Of a DNA stretch of 26,375 nucleotides, positions 6,741 through 14,251 are shown piece after piece. The notes beneath the pieces are model-generated. The model searched no databases. It was not told the origin of the DNA and saw nothing but the letters and a program-made list of their open reading frames with translations. Where the stretch lies: the NCBI GenBank assembly GCA_005788585.1, contig SYBY01000470.1:1-26375 (forward strand). Reading direction: 5' to 3'. Made by a program: the position numbers and the translations under genes. The DNA comes from Actinomycetota bacterium (GTDB lineage: Bacteria; Actinomycetota; Thermoleophilia; Solirubrobacterales; Solirubrobacteraceae). The first letter of the stretch is position 1. The number at the start of each line of letters is the position of its first letter.

Positions 6741-7677
6741 ACCGCCCCGTCCGCCGCGGGGCGCGCGCATCCAGCCAATCCGACACGTCGGCGAGGACCC
6801 GCTCGCGGTCGGCCGGCAGCTCGTTGAACAGCTCGTGCCGGTGCTCGGGGTAGACGTGCAGCGTGACGTCGTCGCCCCCGAGCCCGTCCCGCACGAGGGT
6901 GCTGGCAACAGGAGGGACGAGCGGGTCTGCGTCGCCGTGGATCAGCAGGGTCGGCAGCGTGATCGCGCCGAGCTCGCGGCGGAACGGGCCACGGATCGCG
7001 GCGCTCAGCTCGCCGGCGGTGCGGGCGGGCAGCTTGCCGACGGTGACGAGCGGGTCCGCGATGTACGCGCGCACCTCCGCGGCGTCGCGGCTGAGGCCCT
7101 CGGGGTCGAGCGCGACGATGCCCAGCGAGGGAGCCACGCGGGAGAGGATCCGGCCCAGGCCGAGCACGCGGTCGGCGACGCGCAGCGGCGCGGCGACGCC
7201 CGCGTCTGACGCGGCGGTCGCGCTGAGGATCAGGCCGGTGAGCCGGTCCTGATGCGCGAGCGCGTAGAGCAGCGAGATGGCGCCGCCCATGCTGTGGCCG
7301 AGCAGGAAGACCGGGCGGCCGAGGTCCGCCTCCGAGACGTGCTCCACCAGCGCGTCGACGTCCGCCACGGCGTGCGTGAACCGGTCGATGAGGACTCGCC
7401 GGCCCTCCGACCGGCCATGGCCCCGATGATCGATCGCCCACACCGGGAACCCTCGCGGCGCGAGCTCCCGCGCCAGGCGCAGGTAGCGCCCGCCGTGTTC
7501 GGCGGCGCCGTGGGCGACGACGACATGCGCGCGGGTCGGCGCGGTGGCGTCCTGCCACGACTGCCACGTGATGCGCACGCCGCCGGCACCGAGGAACGCG
7601 CCGTCGGTGTGCTGCAGCGCGACCCCCGCCCTGGTCTCCACGGCGCGCAGTCTGCACCATGCAGCGGCGTCACGCAT
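6730..7677 (-). CDS. Alpha/beta hydrolase, monoacylglycerol lipase / lysophospholipase-like
   Basis: A cytoplasmic serine hydrolase of about 303-315 residues. Family marks are VVVAHGAAEHGGRYLRLA (oxyanion region), VWAIDHRGHGRSEG, nucleophile elbow LLGHSMGGA, LLIHGDADPLVPP with the acid Asp, and YPEHRHELFNE with the His. The motifs match the monoglyceride-lipase/PldB group, which releases fatty acids from monoacyl lipids. The ATG is used here, but a GTG 36 nt downstream (minus position 7641) is a reasonable alternative: the first twelve codons look unlike a family N-terminus and neither start has a clear Shine-Dalgarno. It lies last in a minus-strand run from fdhD, 56 nt after the acetyltransferase, and its function has no obvious tie to Moco. 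Confidence 0.88.
   Translation of the reverse strand: MRDAAAWCRLRAVETRAGVALQHTDGAFLGAGGVRITWQSWQDATAPTRAHVVVAHGAAEHGGRYLRLARELAPRGFPVWAIDHRGHGRSEGRRVLIDRFTHAVADVDALVEHVSEADLGRPVFLLGHSMGGAISLLYALAHQDRLTGLILSATAASDAGVAAPLRVADRVLGLGRILSRVAPSLGIVALDPEGLSRDAAEVRAYIADPLVTVGKLPARTAGELSAAIRGPFRRELGAITLPTLLIHGDADPLVPPVASTLVRDGLGGDDVTLHVYPEHRHELFNELPADRERVLADVSDWLDARAPRRTGRFTR
6743..6763. terminator. Weak hairpin after vapC
   Basis: CGCCCCG and CGGGGCG form a 7-bp GC stem with a 7-nt loop, starting 3 nt after the vapC stop and lying inside the last codons of the convergent hydrolase. No T-run follows. GC-rich chance pairing cannot be excluded. Confidence 0.3.
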
Positions 7678-7733
7678 CTTTTCGGGGCACCGGCGGACGG
7701 GCAGTGCGACGTCGCGTCGCTTCCCCCCGCCGC

Positions 7734-8297
7734 TCAGCTCACCGGCCGCAGGACCCGGGCCGGGTTGCCGACGGCCACCACGCCGGGCTGGATGTCGCGG
7801 GTCACGACCGAGCCGGCACCGACCACGCTGTCGGTGCCGATCGTGACGCCCGGGCAGACGATGACCCCGCCGCCGAGCCAGACGTTGTCGCCGATGGTGA
7901 TCGGCCGCGCCGTCTCCCAGCCCGCGCGACGCGGCTCCGGGTCGACCGGGTGCTCGGCGGTCAGCAGCTGCACGCGCGACGCGATCTGACAGTGCGCGCC
8001 GATCGCGATCGGCGCCACGTCGAGCAGCACGCAGTCGTAGTTGATGAACGTTCCGGCCCCGATGGACACGGGCGTGCCGTAGTCGCAGCGCAGCGACGGC
8101 TTGACCACCACGCCGTCGCCGACTTCGCCGAAGAGCTCGCGCAGCAGTGACATCCGCAGCGCGTCCTCCTCGTGGTGCGTGGCGTTGTACCGCTCGAGCA
8201 GCGCCTGGGCGCGCGCGTGGGCGACGCCGAGCGCGGGCTCGTCGTCGTAGCGGTAGGGCGCGCCGCGCCCGACGCGGTCTAGCGCGTGATCTCCCAC
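7734..8297 (-). CDS. Hexapeptide-repeat O-acetyltransferase, maltose/nodulation type
   Basis: A 187-residue left-handed beta-helix acetyltransferase. The N-terminal helix region ([18 protein letters not shown]...LLRELFG) is the Mac domain of maltose O-acetyltransferase/LacA relatives. The hexapeptide coils follow ([20 protein letters not shown], then [13 protein letters not shown]), ending in [12 protein letters not shown]. His in [10 protein letters not shown] is the probable catalytic base. It would acetylate a sugar hydroxyl from acetyl-CoA. The GTG start gives normal family length and overlaps moaB by 19 nt; no ATG lies near the family start. It is likely co-transcribed with fdhD and moaB, but the link is unclear. 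Confidence 0.88.
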   Translation of the reverse strand: MGDHALDRVGRGAPYRYDDEPALGVAHARAQALLERYNATHHEEDALRMSLLRELFGEVGDGVVVKPSLRCDYGTPVSIGAGTFINYDCVLLDVAPIAIGAHCQIASRVQLLTAEHPVDPEPRRAGWETARPITIGDNVWLGGGVIVCPGVTIGTDSVVGAGSVVTRDIQPGVVAVGNPARVLRPVS

Positions 8298-8791
8298 GCC
8301 AGGTGCTGGAGTTCGGGGGCCAGCAGCTTCTCCCACGCCAGCTGCACGGCATTGGTCGAGCCGGGCATGCACGCGACGAACGTGTCGTCGATCGTGCCGG
8401 CGGTCGCGCGCGACAGCATCGCGGCGGCGCCGACCTCTTCCCAGCTCAGCATCCGGAAGAGCTCGCCGAAGCCGGGCAGCTCGCGGCGCAGTGACGACGC
8501 GATGAGGTCGTACGTCCGGTCGCGCCGGGCGATCCCGGTCCCGCCGTTGAACAGCGCCACGCGGGCCGGTGACTGCAGCGCGGCGGTGAGCGCCTGGGTG
8601 ATCGGGTACGGCTCGTCGGGCACGATCCGGTAGAGCACGACCTCATGGCCAGCGGCCGTGATCGCGTCACGGAGGAACCCGCCGCTGCGGTCGTCGGCCT
8701 CGGTCCGCGTGTCGCTGACGGTGATGACGGCGACGGGGATCGGGCCGAGCTCGGCGGCGGCGGCGCGGTGCTGGTCAGTCGATTCGCTCAT
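8279..8791 (-). CDS. moaB: Molybdopterin adenylyltransferase, MoaB/Mog family
   Basis: A 170-residue protein of the MoCF-binding fold. [20 protein letters not shown] near residues 18-37, [16 protein letters not shown] (the Gly-rich molybdopterin-binding loop) and the [10 protein letters not shown] segment define MoaB/Mog. Members adenylylate molybdopterin before MoeA inserts Mo; some MoaB proteins are inactive, but the key loop is intact here. It lies apart from the main Moco cluster, sandwiched with overlaps on both sides: 17 nt with fdhD and 19 nt with the acetyltransferase. That implies one transcript with FdhD. Confidence 0.93.
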   Translation of the reverse strand: MSESTDQHRAAAAELGPIPVAVITVSDTRTEADDRSGGFLRDAITAAGHEVVLYRIVPDEPYPITQALTAALQSPARVALFNGGTGIARRDRTYDLIASSLRRELPGFGELFRMLSWEEVGAAAMLSRATAGTIDDTFVACMPGSTNAVQLAWEKLLAPELQHLAWEITR

Positions 8792-9542
8792 GGCCCGCGT
8801 AGATGTTGACGTGTCCGCCGCGGGCGAAGCCGCCGAGGGTCATCCCGCAGTCGCGCGCGAGCGAAACGGCCAGTGACGTCGGCGCGCCCACGCCGACCAG
8901 GACCGGCACGCCGGCCATCGCCGCCTTCTGCACCAGCTCGAAGCTCAGCCGGCCGCTGACGCACAGGATTCGGTCGCCCAGCGGGAGCTCGCCGTCGAGC
9001 AGGGCACGGCCGAGGACCTTGTCCATGGCGTTGTGCCGGCCGACATCCTCGCGGACGCACAGCAGCGTCCCGCCGGTGTCGAACAGGCCGGTGGCATGGA
9101 GCCCGCCGGTGGCGTCGAAGCCGGGCTGGCGCAGCCGGTCGGGCAGCCCGGCCAGCAGCGCCCGGTCGACCCGCGGCGCATCGCGCGCGCCCACGTCCGG
9201 GGCGCTGAGGAGCACCTCGTCGAGGGCGCCGCGGCCGCACACCCCGCACGACGACGTCGTGTAGAACCGCCGTGCGCCCGGATCCCGGGTCAGCGTCGCG
9301 TCCACCTCGACGATGTTCGCCGCGAGGTCGTCGGTCAGGCCCGCGCGCACCGCTGTCCCGCTCGCGAGCAGCCCCTCGCCGTGCAGGAACCCCACCGCGA
9401 GCTCCTCGTCGTGGCCGGGCGTGCGCATGGTCACCGCGAGCGGCTCGCCGGCGACGCGGATCTCCATCGGCTCCTCGACGGCGACGACGTCACTGCCGCC
9501 GTCGTGCTCGACGCGGGAGGTCAGGGGGACGACATCGGCCAC
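8775..9542 (-). CDS. fdhD: Formate dehydrogenase accessory sulfurtransferase FdhD
   Basis: A 255-residue protein. FdhD passes sulfur from a cysteine desulfurase to the Mo-bis-MGD cofactor of formate dehydrogenases. The CxxC pair is SSCGVCGRG (Cys99, Cys102). Other marks are [15 protein letters not shown] near the N-terminus, [50 protein letters not shown] and a terminal [12 protein letters not shown]. The GTG start follows a GATACT box by 6 nt and gives the expected family N-terminus. The presumed client is the FdhF/YdeP-like enzyme about 9 kb away, with MobA supplying the nucleotide part of the cofactor. Confidence 0.96.
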   Translation of the reverse strand: MADVVPLTSRVEHDGGSDVVAVEEPMEIRVAGEPLAVTMRTPGHDEELAVGFLHGEGLLASGTAVRAGLTDDLAANIVEVDATLTRDPGARRFYTTSSCGVCGRGALDEVLLSAPDVGARDAPRVDRALLAGLPDRLRQPGFDATGGLHATGLFDTGGTLLCVREDVGRHNAMDKVLGRALLDGELPLGDRILCVSGRLSFELVQKAAMAGVPVLVGVGAPTSLAVSLARDCGMTLGGFARGGHVNIYAGHERID

Positions 9543-9548
9543 CGAAGA

Positions 9549-9554
9549 AGTATC
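9549..9554 (-). promoter_or_regulatory. -10-like box of the fdhD operon
   Basis: Minus-strand GATACT lies 6 nt before the fdhD GTG, again the leaderless geometry. The divergent SHOCT gene starts only 48 nt away, so the two promoters must overlap in a very short region. Confidence 0.4.
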
Positions 9555-9590
9555 CCCGTAAGTCGGCCCGGTCTGAGAGGTTGCGTTGCC

Positions 9591-10088
9591 ATGGGACTTT
9601 TCGGCAACAAGAAGAAGAAGGCCATGAACCTCATGGCCGAGGGCGCGAAGGCCGTGGGCACGGTCGTCCAGGTGCAGGACACCGGGATGACGATCAACGA
9701 CAACCCGCGCGTCAAGATGCTGTTCCGCATCGAGCCGCTCGACGGCTCGCCTGCATTCGACGCGGAGAAGACGAAGACCGTCTCGCGCGTCGAGATCCCG
9801 CAGGCGGGGCAGCGCTACCCCGTCTGGTACGACCTCGAGGACCCGACCCAGTGGGCGTACGCGACGATCGCCGACCCCACCGGGCGCGCGCAGATCGTGC
9901 AGATGTTCGGGCCGGAGGCGTTCGGTCCGGACGGCGCCGGGGTCGGCATGCCGGCGATGGCGGTGGCGGCTGCGGCGCCGGCCGAGGAAGATCCGATCGC
10001 GAAGATCGAGCGCCTCGCCCAGCTGCACCAGGCCGGTGCGCTCACGGATGAGGAGTTCGCGGCGCAGAAGGCCAAGCTGCTGGGTTAG
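9591..10088 (+). CDS. SHOCT-domain protein of unknown function
   Basis: A 165-residue soluble protein. It opens with MGLFGNKKKKAMNLMAEG, followed by a beta-rich middle (AVGTVVQVQDTGMTINDNPR... RVEIPQAGQRYPVWYD) resembling small DUF-type domains that precede SHOCT tails. The last about 32 residues (DPIAKIERLAQLHQAGALTD, then EEFAAQKAKLLG) are a clear SHOCT motif, a short C-terminal module thought to act in oligomerisation or partner binding. A Pro/Ala/Gly linker joins the two. GAGAGG about 10 nt before the ATG is a Shine-Dalgarno. Its stop overlaps the oxidase stop on the other strand in TTAG. Function is unknown. Confidence 0.85.
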   Translation: MGLFGNKKKKAMNLMAEGAKAVGTVVQVQDTGMTINDNPRVKMLFRIEPLDGSPAFDAEKTKTVSRVEIPQAGQRYPVWYDLEDPTQWAYATIADPTGRAQIVQMFGPEAFGPDGAGVGMPAMAVAAAAPAEEDPIAKIERLAQLHQAGALTDEEFAAQKAKLLG

Positions 10089-11650
10089 AAGACGCTGCCC
10101 ACGTCGTTCGGCACGACCGTCGCGGCGTTGCGCTCGGCCAGCGCGGCGATCGTCAGTGACGGGTTCGCGCACGCCGTGGAGCCTGGGATCAGCGCGCCGT
10201 CGGTGACGTAGAGGCCGCGCTGTCCCAGCACGCGCCCGTGTGCGTCGCAGACCTTGCCGATGACGGCGCCGCCCAGCTGGTGGAACGTCGAGGGCGCCGC
10301 GCGCGTCGCGTCGAACGTGGTGACCGCCCCGGCCGCGCGGGTCAGGCGGCGCATGCGCCCGCGGGCCATCGCCATCGCGGTCGCGTCGGCCTCCTTGGGC
10401 CAGCGCACCCGCAGCCGGTCGCGGGCGGCGTCGTACGTCATCGAGCCGTGGCCGTCGGGGATGACCATGCCGACGAGCTGCATGCTGTGCGTCTCCACGG
10501 GGAACGGCAGCGCCGCGAACAGCAGCGTGACCGGGCCTTCCGGGTTGTCCCAGTCCAGTGTCGCGACGTTCGCCGGGCCGCCCTGCCAGGTGCCGGTCCG
10601 GTCGCGCAGGACGGTCGTGACGAGCAGGTCGCCGTTCGTGCCCCAGTAGCGCCCGAGGTCGTCCGGCAGGTCGGAGACCGCGCCGGTGTCGCGCGCGCGG
10701 AGCAGCAGCTTCGTGGTGTTCATCGTGCCGGCCCCGAGGAAGAGCGCGTCGGTCGTGATCCGCAGCCGCTCGGTGACCTGCGCCGTCGCGCTGAGCACGT
10801 CGACCTCGACGATCCAGCGCCCGCGGCTGTCGCGGCGGATAAAGGTGACGTCGTGCAGCGGGCGCAGGTCGAGCCGGCCGGTCGCCTCGGCGGCCGGGAG
10901 GTAGGTCGTGTCCAGTGAGTGCTTGCCGGGCCCGTTCGTGCCGATCAGGACGTTGCCGCGGCTGATGAGCGGCCGCTGCTCGCCGCGCAGCTCGCGCCGG
11001 ACGACGTCCCAGTCGACCGTCATCGGGACCGGCAAGGCCTGCGGGAGTCCCGCTCGGCGCACGTACTCGGCGAACTGCCGCGACGAGCGGTACCGCTCGC
11101 TGGCCAGGACGTCGTCGGGCATGCGTCCCACCCGGAGCGTCGTCTCGGCGCGTGGGTACCAGGTCTGCTCGAACGTCTCGTAGTCCAGCTCGCCGGGCAT
11201 GACGCTGGCGAAGTGGTCGCCCCGTGGGCGCAGCGACATCCCGTGGTAGGGGACGGAGCCGCCGCCGACACACGCGGGGGCGATGACGTCCATGCCCTGG
11301 CCGTCGAAGAACTCGAGGATGCCGGTGGAGTTCTTGGCGCCGGGGAGCGGGACGGTGCCGCGCCAGGACAGCCGCTTGTCGAGCGGGTTGCCCAGCGGGT
11401 TGGGAAACACGTTGGGCTGCCCCGCGGGCCAGCGACGGCCGCGTTCGAGCATCACGACGTTGACGCCGGCCTGGGTCAGGCGCAGTGCGGTGACCGCGCC
11501 GCCGAACCCGCTGCCGATGACGACGGCGCGGTGGCGCTCCTCGCGGGGCGCCACCGCCGCGTGCCCTGTCCGCACGCCCGTCGCCAACGCGGCGACCGTC
11601 GCCGCTGATCCCGCGACGAAGCGCCGCCGCGTCAGCCCCTGCCTCTGCAT
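10085..11650 (-). CDS. Tat-exported GMC/cholesterol-oxidase-like flavoenzyme, copy 1
   Basis: A 521-residue protein. The N-terminus GLTRRRFVAGSAATVAALAT is a twin-arginine signal. The FAD motif VVIGSGFGGAVTALRL spans residues 43-58. CVGGGSVPYHGMSLRP (127-142), LFLGAGTMNTTKLLLRA (304-320) and the C-terminal FHQLGGAVIGKV...YVTDGALIPGSTACANPSLT follow the class I cholesterol oxidase pattern. His457 and Asn496 correspond to the active-site His and Asn of that family, though the Pro of HPLGG is Gln here. Such enzymes oxidise a 3-beta-hydroxy steroid or another alcohol with O2 or an unknown acceptor; the substrate is inferred only. It diverges from tetR copy 1 and nearly matches copy 2. Confidence 0.88.
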   Translation of the reverse strand: MQRQGLTRRRFVAGSAATVAALATGVRTGHAAVAPREERHRAVVIGSGFGGAVTALRLTQAGVNVVMLERGRRWPAGQPNVFPNPLGNPLDKRLSWRGTVPLPGAKNSTGILEFFDGQGMDVIAPACVGGGSVPYHGMSLRPRGDHFASVMPGELDYETFEQTWYPRAETTLRVGRMPDDVLASERYRSSRQFAEYVRRAGLPQALPVPMTVDWDVVRRELRGEQRPLISRGNVLIGTNGPGKHSLDTTYLPAAEATGRLDLRPLHDVTFIRRDSRGRWIVEVDVLSATAQVTERLRITTDALFLGAGTMNTTKLLLRARDTGAVSDLPDDLGRYWGTNGDLLVTTVLRDRTGTWQGGPANVATLDWDNPEGPVTLLFAALPFPVETHSMQLVGMVIPDGHGSMTYDAARDRLRVRWPKEADATAMAMARGRMRRLTRAAGAVTTFDATRAAPSTFHQLGGAVIGKVCDAHGRVLGQRGLYVTDGALIPGSTACANPSLTIAALAERNAATVVPNDVGSVF

Positions 11651-11734
11651 CCCCGCGTCCCCCAGCCCGTCGATCTCTTCCCGGTGGCCAGTCTCGGCAG
11701 GGTGTCAAGGCGTCGCCGCGCCCGCAGGGCCTGA

Positions 11735-11756
11735 ATCGCCCGAGATCTCGGGCGAT
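11735..11756. promoter_or_regulatory. 22-bp perfect palindrome, candidate TetR operator (copy 1)
   Basis: The core is CGCCCGA-GATC-TCGGGCG, extended by AT on both sides to a perfect 22-bp palindrome. It lies between the divergent oxidase and tetR starts. The same half-sites with the same 4-nt spacer recur in the second copy of this divergent region, which supports an operator for the neighbouring TetR proteins. Confidence 0.65.
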
Positions 11757-11822
11757 CACGGACCCCCACGCTCCGTAGAAGTGCGATGCCGTGTCAGGTT
11801 TCGGGTTCGCGAGGCGGCCGGA

Positions 11823-11828
11823 TAGGCT
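11823..11828 (+). promoter_or_regulatory. -10-like box of tetR copy 1
   Basis: TAGGCT ends 8 nt before the ATG with no Shine-Dalgarno, consistent with a leaderless start. Confidence 0.4.
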
Positions 11829-11836
11829 CGCGCGTC

Positions 11837-12418
11837 ATGGGCAGGGGGAACCAGCCGACGCGCAAGGACGCTGCGCGCAACCGCGAGGCGATCCTCGACG
11901 CCGCGGTGGGGGTCCTCGGGTCCGACCCTGACGCCGGCGTCGACGAGATCGCCGCCGCCGCCGGGGTCAGCCGCGCCACGCTCTACCGCCACTTCGGCAC
12001 GCGCGAGGAGATCCTCGATGTCCTCCGAGAGGAGGCAGCCGTCCAGGGCCGCGTCTTCGTCGCCGACGCCGTCGCGCAGCTGTTCAGCAACGGCAAGGAC
12101 CGCTCGGTGCTCGAGGTCATCGACGACGTCGTCTGGGCCGGGCTGCAGGACACCAGCCGCTACCGGGCGCTCATGGCGTCTGACCCGCGCCGCGCGGAGG
12201 AGCTCCTCGCTCCCTTCGCCGAGGTGGGCGGAGCCATCATCCGGCGCGGCCAGGAACGCGGGGAGTTGGTCGACGACCTCCCGGTCTCACTGCTGTACCG
12301 CCAGCTCCTGGCGGTCGTGCTCACGGGCGTCCGTGCCGTCGACGAGGGTGTCGCGACACCTGAGGATGCCGCGAGCACCATCCGCCGGATGCTGAGCGGC
12401 TTCAGGGCCGCGGTCTGA
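11837..12418 (+). CDS. TetR-family transcriptional regulator, copy 1
   Basis: A 193-residue repressor-type protein. The N-terminal DNA-binding domain contains DAARNREAILDAAVGVLG, then the helix-turn-helix GVDEIAAAAGVSRATLYRHF with TREEILDVL after it. The C-terminal ligand-binding part is helical and matches copy 2. The ATG gives MGRGNQPTRKDAAR, aligned residue for residue with the start of copy 2. It is divergent from oxidase copy 1, the classic layout for a TetR regulating its neighbour, and a palindrome lies between them. The inducer is unknown; a lipid or sterol would suit the neighbouring enzymes. Confidence 0.93.
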   Translation: MGRGNQPTRKDAARNREAILDAAVGVLGSDPDAGVDEIAAAAGVSRATLYRHFGTREEILDVLREEAAVQGRVFVADAVAQLFSNGKDRSVLEVIDDVVWAGLQDTSRYRALMASDPRRAEELLAPFAEVGGAIIRRGQERGELVDDLPVSLLYRQLLAVVLTGVRAVDEGVATPEDAASTIRRMLSGFRAAV

Positions 12419-12440
12419 ACGTCCTGATGAACGGGCCTGC
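12402..12440 (-). pseudogene. Relic of a secreted lipase 3' end
   Basis: The minus strand reads ...PFIRTFRPRP and a TGA stop, matching the C-terminal ARFIKKFGPRP-stop of the complete lipase next to tetR copy 2. The stop codon is offset from that lipase stop by 2415 nt, the same offset as the two tetR genes. Similarity fades after roughly 40-50 nt. It overlaps the end of tetR copy 1 just as the intact lipase overlaps tetR copy 2. I read it as the truncated end of a duplicated oxidase-TetR-lipase unit. Confidence 0.65.
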
Positions 12441-12501
12441 CCGGCGCGCCGCACGCTGGGTACTCATCGCCACCTCACCGAGCGCGGCAGCGGCGTCCGT
12501 C

Positions 12502-14067
12502 TCAGAAGACCGTTCCGACGTCACCGGCGACGACCGTCGCGGCGTTGCGTTCGGCCAGCGCGGCGATCGTCAGTGACGGGTTCGCGCATGCCGTGGAGCC
12601 CGGGATGAGCGCGCCGTCGGTGACGTAGAGCCCGCGCTGCCCGAGCACCCGGCCGTGTGCGTCGCAGACCTTGCCGATGACGGCGCCGCCGAGCTGATGG
12701 AAGGTCGACGGCGCGGCTCGGGTCGTGTCGAACGTGGAGATCGCGCCCGCCGCGCGGGTCAGCTGGCGCATCCGCGCGCGGCCCGCCGCCATCGCGCCGG
12801 CGTCGGCGGACTTCGGCCACAGGACCTTGACCCGGTTGCGCGCCGCGTCATACGTCAGGGTGCCATGGCCATCGGGGATGACCATGCCGACGAGCAGCAT
12901 GCTGTGGGTCTCCGCCTTGAACGGCGCCGCGGCGAACAGCAGGGTGACCGGCCCTTCGGGGTTGTCCCAGTCGAGCGTCGCGATGTTCGCGGGCCCGCCC
13001 TGCCACGTCCCGGTCCGGTCGCGCAGCGTCGTGGCCACGATGAGGTCGCCGTTCGTGCCCCACCACCGCCCCACGTCGTCGGGAAGGTCCGTGATCGCGC
13101 CGGTGTCGCGCGCGCGGAGCAGCAGCTTCGTCGTGTTCATCGTGCCGGCCCCGAGGAAGAGCGCGTCGGTCGTGATCCGCAGCCGCTCGGTCACCTTCGC
13201 CGTCGGGCTGAGCACGTCGACCTCGACGATCCACCTGCCCTGCGCGTCACGCCGGATGGCCGTGACGTCGTGCAGTGGCCGCAGGTCGAGCCGGCCGGTC
13301 GCCTCGGCGGCCGGCAGGTAGTTCGTGTCGAGCGAGTGCTTGCCCGGGCCGTTGACGCCCATGCCCACGTCCCCGCGGCTGATCAGCGGCTTCTGCTCGC
13401 CGCGCAGCTCCCGGCGCACGACATCCCAGTCGATCGTCATCGGCACCCGCGTGACCTCGGGAAGCCCGGCTCGGCGCACGTACTCGGCGAACTGCCGGGA
13501 CGAGCGGTACCGCTCGCTGGCGAACACGTCGTCGGGCATGCCCCCGACGCGGAGCATCGCCTCGGCGCGCGGGTACCACGTCTGCTCGAACGTCTCGTAG
13601 TCCAGCGCGCTCGGCATCACCCGGGCGAAGTGGTCGCCGCGCGGGCGCAGCGACATTCCGTGGTAGGGGACGGAGCCGCCGCCGACGCATGCCGGGGCGA
13701 TGACATCCATGCCCCGGCCGTCGAAGTACTCGAGCAGGCCGGTGGAGCTCTTGGCACCGGGCAGCGGGACGGTGCCGCGCCAGGACAGTCGCTTGTCGAG
13801 CGGGTTCGTCAGCGGGTCGGGGAAGACGTTGGGCTGCCCCGCGGGCCAGCGGCGGCCGCGTTCGAGCATCACGACGTTGACGCCGGCCTGGGTCAGGCGC
13901 AGTGCGGTGACCGCGCCGCCGAACCCGCTGCCGATGACGACGGCGCGGTGGCGCTCCTCGCGGAGCGCCACCGCCGCGTGCCCTGTCCGCACGCCCGTCG
14001 CCAACGCGGCGACCGTCGCGGCGGATCCCGCGACGAAGCGCCGTCGCGTGAGCCCCTGCCCTGCCAT
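12502..14067 (-). CDS. Tat-exported GMC/cholesterol-oxidase-like flavoenzyme, copy 2
   Basis: A 521-residue paralog, equal in length to copy 1 and alignable without gaps. It carries the same twin-arginine signal (LTRRRFVAGSAA), FAD motif VVIGSGFGGAV and C-terminal FHQLGGAVIGKV and CANPSLTIAALAERN segments with the presumed catalytic His and Asn. The ATG following GGGAGG by about 4 nt is chosen; an ATG 15 nt upstream would add MGGGR. Differences from copy 1 cluster in the middle (for instance GLPEVTRVPMTIDW against GLPQALPVPMTVDW), so substrate range may differ. It diverges from tetR copy 2. The substrate is inferred by homology only. Confidence 0.88.
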   Translation of the reverse strand: MAGQGLTRRRFVAGSAATVAALATGVRTGHAAVALREERHRAVVIGSGFGGAVTALRLTQAGVNVVMLERGRRWPAGQPNVFPDPLTNPLDKRLSWRGTVPLPGAKSSTGLLEYFDGRGMDVIAPACVGGGSVPYHGMSLRPRGDHFARVMPSALDYETFEQTWYPRAEAMLRVGGMPDDVFASERYRSSRQFAEYVRRAGLPEVTRVPMTIDWDVVRRELRGEQKPLISRGDVGMGVNGPGKHSLDTNYLPAAEATGRLDLRPLHDVTAIRRDAQGRWIVEVDVLSPTAKVTERLRITTDALFLGAGTMNTTKLLLRARDTGAITDLPDDVGRWWGTNGDLIVATTLRDRTGTWQGGPANIATLDWDNPEGPVTLLFAAAPFKAETHSMLLVGMVIPDGHGTLTYDAARNRVKVLWPKSADAGAMAAGRARMRQLTRAAGAISTFDTTRAAPSTFHQLGGAVIGKVCDAHGRVLGQRGLYVTDGALIPGSTACANPSLTIAALAERNAATVVAGDVGTVF

Positions 14068-14126
14068 CCGTCCTCCCCCCATTGGTGTCCCCCCGCGGAC
14101 GAGTTTCGATGCCGCGTCAAGGTGTC

Positions 14127-14144
14127 CGCCCGACCAATCGGGTG
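14127..14144. promoter_or_regulatory. Candidate TetR operator (copy 2)
   Basis: CGCCCGA-CCAA-TCGGGTG has the same half-sites and 4-nt spacer as the copy 1 palindrome, with one changed base in the right arm. It lies about 60 nt before the oxidase start, 6 nt upstream of a minus-strand TTGACG that could be a -35. Its distance from the oxidase differs from copy 1 by 27 nt. Confidence 0.55.
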
Positions 14145-14237
14145 CGAACTGCCTGCAAAGACGCAGCTTTTGCCGTGACGTCGATCGGATCGAAGTGCGA
14201 TGTGGCGTCGGAGTTCGCCTCGATCGCCCGCTCCGGC

Positions 14238-14243
14238 TACGGT
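14238..14243 (+). promoter_or_regulatory. -10-like box of tetR copy 2
   Basis: TACGGT ends 8 nt before the GTG start. A block GAAGTGCGATG upstream (14192-14202) is also present upstream of tetR copy 1 (11778-11788) at the matching offset. Confidence 0.4.
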
Positions 14244-14251
14244 GCGCATCC

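Larger units (their letters stand above)
10085..12440. repeat. Tandem duplication, copy 1 (oxidase-TetR-lipase tail)
   Basis: This segment is collinear with copy 2. The oxidase genes are offset by exactly 2417 nt from end to end with no indels, and the tetR genes by 2415 nt. Homology continues about 20 nt beyond the tetR stop into a relic of the lipase 3' end. Confidence 0.85.

Noticed and set aside
9543..11759. Fusion of a long upstream minus-strand frame to FdhD (994 codons in total)
   Set aside because: The upstream part is antisense to the SHOCT gene and out of frame with the oxidase; FdhD has a family-like N-terminus at the GTG.
12419..12501. Small gene or terminator between tetR copy 1 and oxidase copy 2
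   Set aside because: The stretch has only very short GC pairings and no start-stop frame with coding character; its left part is explained by the lipase relic.
12655..14178. Plus-strand open frame of 507 codons opposite oxidase copy 2
   Set aside because: Low-complexity antisense frame; a similar shadow exists opposite copy 1, and the minus-strand gene has clear FAD and Tat motifs.
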